DNA of 38,662 nt from contig JACQGI010000036.1 in NCBI GenBank assembly GCA_016199625.1, positions 1 to 38,662 of the forward strand. The letters run 5' to 3'. This DNA comes from Acidobacteriota bacterium (GTDB lineage Bacteria > Acidobacteriota > Vicinamibacteria > Fen-336). How positions within the stretch are numbered: position 1 is the first letter of the stretch; each line of letters begins with the position of its first letter. Below are positions 28,869 to 38,662 of this stretch, piece by piece. The notes under the pieces are model-generated. The model made no database searches. It saw only the letters and a program-made list of their open reading frames with translations, and was not told the DNA's origin. Made by a program: the position numbers and the translations under genes.

Positions 28869-30280
28869 GGCGAGGGGCCGTCGTCCTCGCGCTGCTGTGG
28901 ACGGGTTGCCCCGGACGGGGGCCGGCTCCGCCGCCCCCGACGGCGACTCCTGGAACCGGGTGGAACGTCCTGCTCGTGACCATCGACACTCTCCGGGCCG
29001 ATCACATGGGCACGTACGGATACGGCCGGAACACGAGCCCGCACATGGACGCCCTGGGGCGCGAGGGGGTGGTCTTCGAGAGGGCCTACACGTACTGGCC
29101 GAAAACGCGGGCCAGCATGGTGATGATGCTCACGGGCCGGCGGCCTTCGCAGAACGGTTACAGCCACCGGCACCCCAGGCTCCTCGACTTCAACCCCACC
29201 CTCGCCAGCGTCCTCAAGGACGCGGGCTACGCGACCGCCGCAATCGTGGACAACGCGAACGTGGCGAAGGCCCTCGGTTACGCCAAGGGGTTCGACTCCT
29301 ACCGGGAGATCTGGGAGGAGAAAGCCCTCGGCGGAGACGAGTGGAAGGGCACGACGGCCATCACCGAGGGCGCGGTCCGTTTCCTGGCCGACCCGCCCCG
29401 CGACCGCCCCTTCCTGCTCTGGCTCCACTACGTCAATCCCCACGCGCCCTACGCGCCGCCGGCTCCTCACGACCAGGCCTTCGTCGACGACTCGGCCAGT
29501 GCCGGTCCGAAGCTCCGGGTCACGCCCGGCTTCCGCGGCGGGATCCCGCGCCCGCTCTACGTGTCGGGGCGGCGCCGCCTCGGCTACTACGTGTCGCAGT
29601 ACGACGGCGAGGTGTCGGCCGTGGACTCCCAGATCGGTGTCGTCCTCGATGCCCTGCGTGCCTCGGGCGCGTGGGACCGCACGGTCCTCGTCGTCACCTC
29701 GGACCACGGCGAGAGCCTGGGCGAGCACGAGTACTACTTTGATCACGGCGAGGATCTGTTCGATCCCTGCCTCGAGGTGCCGCTGATCGTGGCGGCTCCC
29801 GGCGGACGGAGAGGCGCGAGGAGCGACGTCGTCGCGTCCACCCTCGACGTGATGCCGACGATCCTCGACGCCGTGAAGGTGCGCTACCCTCCCGATCTGG
29901 CGGGCGAGAGCCTCCTGCCCGCCGTCACCGGGGGGCGCGGGCCGCGGCGGAGCCGTCTCTTCGCCCAGAACGACCGGAGCATGAGCGCGACCTTCGATGC
30001 TCGCTTCAAGCTCGTGGCGGTCCACGGCGAGAGAGGAACGACGTACGCGCTCTACGATCGGGAGTCGGACCCCGGAGAGACCCGCGACGTCGCCCGCGCG
30101 CACGCCGACGAGTTCCAGGGCCACCGCCGGGAGCTGGAGCGCTACCTCGAGATCGCCGACCGGGAGTGGGCCACGACGAGGCGCACGCTCGAAGGGCGTG
30201 CGACGGGGGAGGGCCCGATGAGCCGTGAGGCCTGCGAGCGGCTGAAGGCCCTGGGGTACGTGGACACCTGCGGGCCGTGA
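28865..30280 (+). CDS. Sulfatase-fold hydrolase with Thr at the formylglycine position
   Basis: This 471-residue alkaline-phosphatase-superfamily protein has an N-terminal hydrophobic segment ending in LLWTGC, possibly a lipoprotein signal. The metal-site motifs are present: VTIDTLRADHMGTYGYGRNT (Asp41, Asp46) and VTSDHGESLGEHEYYFDHGE. True sulfatases need Cys or Ser in C/S-x-P-x-R before LLTG. Here the segment reads WPKTRASMVMMLTGRRPSQN, and spacing to LTG puts Thr81 at the nucleophile position. That resembles phospho- or phosphotransfer branches of the superfamily more than formylglycine sulfatases. The substrate is unknown. It lies between tsaE (ATGA overlap) and dapA. Confidence 0.82.
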   Translation: MRRGAVVLALLWTGCPGRGPAPPPPTATPGTGWNVLLVTIDTLRADHMGTYGYGRNTSPHMDALGREGVVFERAYTYWPKTRASMVMMLTGRRPSQNGYSHRHPRLLDFNPTLASVLKDAGYATAAIVDNANVAKALGYAKGFDSYREIWEEKALGGDEWKGTTAITEGAVRFLADPPRDRPFLLWLHYVNPHAPYAPPAPHDQAFVDDSASAGPKLRVTPGFRGGIPRPLYVSGRRRLGYYVSQYDGEVSAVDSQIGVVLDALRASGAWDRTVLVVTSDHGESLGEHEYYFDHGEDLFDPCLEVPLIVAAPGGRRGARSDVVASTLDVMPTILDAVKVRYPPDLAGESLLPAVTGGRGPRRSRLFAQNDRSMSATFDARFKLVAVHGERGTTYALYDRESDPGETRDVARAHADEFQGHRRELERYLEIADREWATTRRTLEGRATGEGPMSREACERLKALGYVDTCGP

Positions 30281-30293
30281 GAAGGAGAGAGCC

Positions 30294-31178
30294 ATGAGAC
30301 GGTCGTTTGCCGGAGCCGGGGTCGCGCTGGTCACGCCGTTCACCCGGGAGGGGGCCGTGGACGAGCCGGCGCTGCGAAGGCTGGTGCGGCGTCAGGTCGA
30401 GGGGGGGATCGACGTGCTCGTGCCTTGCGGGACGACGGGCGAGAGCGCGACGATGAGCGACGACGAGCAGAGGCGGGTGATCGCCATCGCCTTGGAGGAA
30501 TCGGCGGGCAAGCCGGTCCTCGCAGGCGCGGGGAGCAACGACACCCGCGTGGCCGTTGCGAAGGCCAGGGCGGCGGCGGCCCTCGGGGCCCACGGGGTCC
30601 TCTCGGTCGGGCCGTACTACAACAAGCCGACCCCCGAGGGGTTCTACGGGCACTTCGGCGCGATCGCCGAGGCCTCGACGGTGCCCGTGGTCGTCTACAA
30701 CGTGCCCGGTCGCACGGGCAGCAACATCGATGCGAAGACGCTCCTGCGCCTGGCCGCCCACCCCAACGTCGCGGCCGTCAAGGAGGCGTCGGGGAGCCTC
30801 GGCCAGGTCATGGAGATCCTGCGCGACCGGCCACAGGGCTTCGAGGTCCTCTCCGGGGACGACGCGTTCACGCTGGCCTTCATGGCCCACGGCGCCGAAG
30901 GGGTCATCTCCGTGGCGGCCAACCAGGTCCCCGGACCCATGCACGACCTCGTCGCCGCCGCGGCGCGCGGCGACCTCGGAGCCGCCCGGCGCATCCACAA
31001 CCGCTTGCTGCGCCTCATGAACCTGAACTTCGTCGAGTCGAACCCGATTCCCGTCAAGACGTCCCTGGCCCTCCTCGGGCTGTGCGAAGAGAGCTTTCGT
31101 CTCCCGCTGTGCCCCCCCACGGGGGCCACCCGCGACGCCCTCCGCGCAGCCTTGAAGGAGCTGGAGCTGCTGCCGTGA
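30294..31178 (+). CDS. dapA: 4-hydroxy-tetrahydrodipicolinate synthase
   Basis: This 294-residue TIM-barrel aldolase condenses pyruvate with aspartate semialdehyde, the first step of the DAP/lysine branch. Key residues are in place: PCGTTGES (Thr47/Thr48), VGPYYNKP (Tyr108), VYNVPGRTG (Tyr135, Arg140) and the Schiff-base Lys163 in AAVKEASG. The length is typical. GAAGGAG just upstream is a good ribosome-binding site for the ATG. Its stop overlaps the dapD GTG, pairing the first enzymes of the succinylase pathway. Confidence 0.97.
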   Translation: MRRSFAGAGVALVTPFTREGAVDEPALRRLVRRQVEGGIDVLVPCGTTGESATMSDDEQRRVIAIALEESAGKPVLAGAGSNDTRVAVAKARAAAALGAHGVLSVGPYYNKPTPEGFYGHFGAIAEASTVPVVVYNVPGRTGSNIDAKTLLRLAAHPNVAAVKEASGSLGQVMEILRDRPQGFEVLSGDDAFTLAFMAHGAEGVISVAANQVPGPMHDLVAAAARGDLGAARRIHNRLLRLMNLNFVESNPIPVKTSLALLGLCEESFRLPLCPPTGATRDALRAALKELELLP

Positions 31179-32017
31179 TCCCGCTGGACGAGGTCCGGGA
31201 GAGGATCGAGGCGTACCACGCCTTGCCCGCCGAGGCCCTCGCCGACGAGGCCCGGGCCGCGTTCGACGCGTTCCTCGAGGGGCTCGAGCGGGGGGACGTC
31301 CGTGCGGCCGAGCCTGGGCCGGAGGGCTGGACGGCGAACGGCTGGGTCAAGAAGGGAATCCTGCTGGGCTTTCGACTCGGCCGCATCGTAGAGCACGAGC
31401 CGGCCGGCCCGCTCCGCTTCTTCGACAAGGACACGTTTCCGCCGCGGCGGCTGACCCTCGCCGACGGGGTACGCGTCGTCCCCGGCGGCTCCGCCGTGCG
31501 CTCGGGCGCGCATCTCGGGCCGGGCGTCGTCGTGATGCCGCCCGCCTACGTCAACGTCGGCGCATGGGTGGGGGAGGGCTCCATGATCGACTCCCATGCC
31601 CTCGTCGGGTCGTGTGCACAGGTCGGGCGCCGCGTCCACCTCTCGGCTGGAGCGATGCTCGGAGGCGTCCTGGAGCCGGTCGGCGCGCTCCCGGTGATCG
31701 TCGAGGACGAGGCTCTCATCGGCGGCAACTGCGGCGTGTACGAAGGCACGATCGTGGGACGCCGGGCGGTGGTCGGCTCGGGAGTCATCCTGACGGGGAG
31801 CGTGACCGTGTACGACGTCCCCCGCAAGACGACGTATCGCCGCACGGCGGAGCGCGCCCTGCGGATTCCGGAGGGGGCCGTCGTGGTGCCGGGCTCGCGG
31901 CGCCTCCTGGACCCTTTCGCCGAGCGCTACGGCCTGAGCCTGGCGACGCCCGTGATCGTGAAGTACAGAGACGAGAAGACCGATGCGGCGGCGGCCCTCG
32001 AGGAGGCGCTGCGGTGA
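31175..32017 (+). CDS. dapD: Tetrahydrodipicolinate N-succinyltransferase
   Basis: This 280-residue acyltransferase transfers succinyl from succinyl-CoA to tetrahydrodipicolinate. The N-terminal helical part includes [19 protein letters not shown]. The left-handed beta-helix (about 105-235) includes [39 protein letters not shown] and [20 protein letters not shown], typical of DapD rather than the acetyltransferase DapH. The GTG start overlaps the dapA stop. The stop codon abuts, with no gap, the stop codon of the convergent radical SAM gene. Confidence 0.95.
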   Translation: MIPLDEVRERIEAYHALPAEALADEARAAFDAFLEGLERGDVRAAEPGPEGWTANGWVKKGILLGFRLGRIVEHEPAGPLRFFDKDTFPPRRLTLADGVRVVPGGSAVRSGAHLGPGVVVMPPAYVNVGAWVGEGSMIDSHALVGSCAQVGRRVHLSAGAMLGGVLEPVGALPVIVEDEALIGGNCGVYEGTIVGRRAVVGSGVILTGSVTVYDVPRKTTYRRTAERALRIPEGAVVVPGSRRLLDPFAERYGLSLATPVIVKYRDEKTDAAAALEEALR

Positions 32018-33577
32018 CTACTTCACGCCCTGGCAGCGGGCGCAGACGTCGAGGAGCCGCCCCTCCAGCATGTCCTTCTTGCGCTGCTTGAGCACGTCGC
32101 TGGTCCACACGGCCTCGAGGGAGCTGGCGAAGACGTTGGCCGTCCTGGTGCGGCCCTCGTAGTCGGTGCAGCAGGCCACCACGTCGCCGTTCCAGTGGAT
32201 CACGAGCTGGTCGTAGGGGGCGGGGCAGTAGGTGTCGGGCACCTCGTGGACCTCGTGGCTGCCGATGACGTTGCCCCAGGTGTGGTACCGCTTCCAGACG
32301 AGATGGACGCCGTCCAGGAGCGCGTATCGGCTGCCGTTCTCGTCGTGGTCGAGGAAGTGGTACGACCGGATCCTGTCCTCGTCGTGGGCCCGGGGAGTCA
32401 GCCCGTAACGCGCTTCGAGGGCGCGACAGAACGCCACCCAATCGAGCACCAGGGCGACGGCCTCGTCTTCGCCGCTCACGATGCGGTAGCCCCCGTCGGC
32501 GTGCTTCGTGTTCATGATGTCGATCTCGATGTTGGTCCTTGCCTCGAGAGCGGCCTTGCGCTCGACGGCTAGACGCACCTTGTCGCGATACTCGTCGAAG
32601 ACCAGCTTGGGTGCTTTGCGAGTCTTGAAGGTGTCCACGTCGGGGGTCTGATACGAGAGGATCAGGTTCGTGAGGCCGGCCTGGTAGAGGGCGTCCACCT
32701 TCTCGCGGGTGATGAGGCCGCAGTTCGTGTTGAGCTCGATCGGCACGCCCCGGCTCTCGGCGTGGGCGACGATCTCCGGAAGATCGGGGTGGAGCATCGG
32801 TTCGCCCATCTGATGGAGCTTGACGGGGAAGATGGGGCCGAGCCAGCCACGCTTGGCGGCGACTTCGTCCAGGAGGCGGAGGACCTTCTCCTTCTTCATG
32901 AAGCCGCGGCGGCGGTCCATGACCTCGTCGGGACACCACGTGCACTTGAAATTGCACGCGTTGGTGATCTCGATGAAGAGGTAGTTGATGGGGTAGAAGC
33001 GCCCGGGCATCTTGCGGAGATCGGGGAGCGGCGCCACCTGGGCGAAGCGCGCCGCGTCCTCGGGCTCCCGCCGGCGCACCACGAGGCGCGGGATCAGGGC
33101 CTCGCGGCGGAACTCGACGCGGAAGGAAGCGCCGAGGTTCTGCGTGCGACCGGGGTCGAAGTCGGGGAGGCGGAAGAGGGCGCGGCGGAAGCGGGAGAGG
33201 CCGGCGGCCTCGCCGTCCCAGAGCTGCTCCGCCGGCTTGTAGAGCCCGTCGTGGGGCTGCGTGCGGTCCGTGGAGGCGTACTGGAGGCGGAACTGCGCGT
33301 AACGGTCCCCCCAGTACTCCACGTCGAGCCACAGGCCGCTGCGCGAGGCCCGGGCGAGGAACTCCGCCGGCAGGGCGAAGTACACGTAGTGGGAGCGCTC
33401 GTCGGGTGCGAGGCAGGGGCGGCCGTGGACCGGCACGACCTCCCAGACGCCGTCGCCGTCCCGGGGGACGAGGACGTCACCCGAGGGCCCCGATGGCCCG
33501 ACGACCATCTCGACCTGGTCGGGGCCGTGGAGGAACCGACTCACGGCGTCACCGAAGCGTGCAAGAACCATCGTCAT
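32018..33577 (-). CDS. Radical SAM/SPASM protein with an N-terminal beta-rich domain
   Basis: This 519-residue protein has three parts. Residues ~20-175 are a beta-rich module (HYVYFALPAEFLARASRSGL, LWLDVEYWGDRYAQFRLQY, ASFRVEFRREALIPRLVVRR) that looks like a carbohydrate-binding-like sandwich; I do not recognise a named family. Residues ~195-400 are a radical SAM barrel with C208, C212 and C215 in the Cx3Cx2C cluster motif and a GEP motif near 258. The last ~70 residues are a SPASM-like domain with cysteines in YCPAPYD, VACC and CARC for auxiliary Fe-S. SPASM enzymes modify peptides or proteins or serve in cofactor synthesis; the substrate here is unknown. The ATG overlaps the upstream lipoprotein stop (ATGA). 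No obvious precursor peptide is adjacent. Confidence 0.87.
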   Translation of the reverse strand: MTMVLARFGDAVSRFLHGPDQVEMVVGPSGPSGDVLVPRDGDGVWEVVPVHGRPCLAPDERSHYVYFALPAEFLARASRSGLWLDVEYWGDRYAQFRLQYASTDRTQPHDGLYKPAEQLWDGEAAGLSRFRRALFRLPDFDPGRTQNLGASFRVEFRREALIPRLVVRRREPEDAARFAQVAPLPDLRKMPGRFYPINYLFIEITNACNFKCTWCPDEVMDRRRGFMKKEKVLRLLDEVAAKRGWLGPIFPVKLHQMGEPMLHPDLPEIVAHAESRGVPIELNTNCGLITREKVDALYQAGLTNLILSYQTPDVDTFKTRKAPKLVFDEYRDKVRLAVERKAALEARTNIEIDIMNTKHADGGYRIVSGEDEAVALVLDWVAFCRALEARYGLTPRAHDEDRIRSYHFLDHDENGSRYALLDGVHLVWKRYHTWGNVIGSHEVHEVPDTYCPAPYDQLVIHWNGDVVACCTDYEGRTRTANVFASSLEAVWTSDVLKQRKKDMLEGRLLDVCARCQGVK

Positions 33578-34521
33578 TTCGCCTGCACCTCGCCGGCGAC
33601 CCTCAAGGTCCCCGCAATCATATCGCACCACCGCGAGACCCTTCCGAAAACGTCGTCGCGGACTTCGAAGACGAGGGAGTAGCCGCGCCCGCCGCCCACG
33701 CGGTAGAAGCGCTTGATCCGTGAGACGGTCACCGGCGTCTCGACCCGCATCACGTCCACGTACCCGTCGCGCCATGGCGTGTGGCTGAGGACGCGGTAGG
33801 CTTCGCCGAGCTTGTCCTTCGTCGCCTGGTAGTAGGTGGCCACGGCCCCGTCGCCCGGCGCCGGCTCCACGCTCACGGTGAGTGTCGCGTGGACGGTTTC
33901 GTGGCCCTTGTCGGCGCCGATCGCGGGGCTCGCGAACTGCACGAACATGGTCCCACCCCCGGAGAACCGGCGTGTCTCGCGCCAAGAGGGGGGAAGCCGG
34001 ACCGCGAAACCGAACTTCTCGTCCCGGTGCTCGCGGTACGCGGGCGGTCGCTCCAGGGTCAGGCTCTGCGCCATCTCCTCGAGGGTCCCGCGGTGCTGGT
34101 CGAACAGGGCGGCGCCTCCCTGGCTGTAGAGTCCGTAGACGCGCTGCTCCTCCTGTAGGATCAGGAGCGCGAAGCGGGTGGCCCCGTCCTTGGAGCTGAA
34201 GTCGTAGGCGCGGCCCTTGGCGCCCTGCCGGGTCTCCTCGCGGCTCGTGGCGAGGGTGTTGCCGGCGAGGTAGGTCTGAGCGTAGTCGTCCAGGCTGCCG
34301 GGGAGCGGTCCGGCGAGCAACGTCACCGAGACCGCCGGCTTGCGGTCCGGCCCCGACGGGGGCCCCAGGAAGTACCGGTACCACATGCCGTCCTGCTCGG
34401 CCTGGTCGGTCTTCCAGCTTGCGGGGTACCGCACCGAGATGCCGTAGTCGCCGTTGAAGTAGGTGACGAGGGGCTCTCGGCGCGGGCCTCCGCACGCCGC
34501 GGCGGCCGCGACGAGGGCCAC
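33574..34521 (-). CDS. Lipoprotein with two PsbP/DcrB-like domains
   Basis: From the GTG at 34521 the protein has 315 residues with a short Ala-rich segment ending in AAAAACGG, a likely lipobox. Two similar beta-rich units follow. The first starts NGDYGISVRYPASWKTDQ and the second KFGFAVRLPPSWRETRRFSG. Each has the YGFxVxxPxxW beginning of the DUF1795/DcrB/PsbP-like fold. The function is unknown. From GTG 34521 the signal lacks basic residues, but the in-frame sequence just upstream reads ARRRTLAAVALVAAAAAC, a much better signal, with no ATG, GTG or TTG found before it. It lies between guaB and the radical SAM gene and overlaps the latter by ATGA, so it may act with it. Confidence 0.72.
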   Translation of the reverse strand: MALVAAAAACGGPRREPLVTYFNGDYGISVRYPASWKTDQAEQDGMWYRYFLGPPSGPDRKPAVSVTLLAGPLPGSLDDYAQTYLAGNTLATSREETRQGAKGRAYDFSSKDGATRFALLILQEEQRVYGLYSQGGAALFDQHRGTLEEMAQSLTLERPPAYREHRDEKFGFAVRLPPSWRETRRFSGGGTMFVQFASPAIGADKGHETVHATLTVSVEPAPGDGAVATYYQATKDKLGEAYRVLSHTPWRDGYVDVMRVETPVTVSRIKRFYRVGGGRGYSLVFEVRDDVFGRVSRWCDMIAGTLRVAGEVQAK

Positions 34522-34546
34522 GGCGGCGAGCGTCCGACGCCGGGCG

Positions 34547-38662
<4,116 letters not shown>

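Overview
The window is a compact, high-GC (roughly 70% by eye) piece of bacterial chromosome, densely packed with housekeeping genes. I see no tRNA, rRNA, insertion sequence, prophage or CRISPR array. About 37 protein genes fill it, two of them cut by the window edges. The content points to a free-living diderm bacterium: a GspH-like pseudopilin, several lipoproteins, a class III cyclase, alpha2/beta2 glycyl-tRNA synthetase beside pyruvate phosphate dikinase, C5-pathway haem genes and the succinylase DAP pathway. An Acidobacteriota-like, Myxococcota-like or related lineage would fit, but this is inference from gene content and cannot be settled without a phylogeny.

Layout. 1-3511: a DUF4388 gene (minus strand, cut at the left edge), a TFIIB-type zinc-ribbon protein, a YacP-like NYN nuclease, a 427-base hairpin-rich gap, then a secreted ComEA-like helix-hairpin-helix protein, a lone pseudopilin and a small Ig-like protein. 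3681-7408: ccsA/hemX-hemA-hemC-hemD, the early tetrapyrrole pathway. 7521-13797: rpsA, ihfB, a class III nucleotidyl cyclase, a HIT hydrolase, a seven-bladed propeller and dapF. 13784-15375 (minus): a rhodanese, a MauE-like membrane protein and a DUF4398 lipoprotein. 15481-25141: recO-glyQ-glyS-ppdK-corA-mutL and a small membrane protein. 25092-25958 (minus): a class IV aminotransferase. 26057-32017: uppP, nnrDE, tsaE, a sulfatase-fold protein, dapA and dapD. 32018-38662 (minus): secA (cut at the right edge), guaB, a two-domain lipoprotein and a radical SAM/SPASM protein.

How the genes work together. Most neighbours on one strand share ATGA or GTGA stop/start overlaps (eleven cases), so they are probably translationally coupled operons. 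The haem cluster makes uroporphyrinogen III from glutamyl-tRNA. dapA, dapD and dapF, with uppP, serve meso-diaminopimelate and cell wall synthesis. Four close matches to a TTGACA-N18-TAnnnT promoter are visible, and two minus-strand genes appear to have almost no leader.

The observations I would follow first are a DapF with serine at both catalytic cysteine positions, a sulfatase-fold protein with Thr at the formylglycine position, a SecA with an insertion of about 120 residues in NBD2, a radical SAM/SPASM protein with an uncharacterised N-terminal domain coupled to a two-domain lipoprotein, a structured leader with an orphan Shine-Dalgarno before the ComEA-like gene, and a cyclase with a long unrecognised N-terminal half. 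I found no clear-cut new multi-gene system; most of the window is ordinary core genome.
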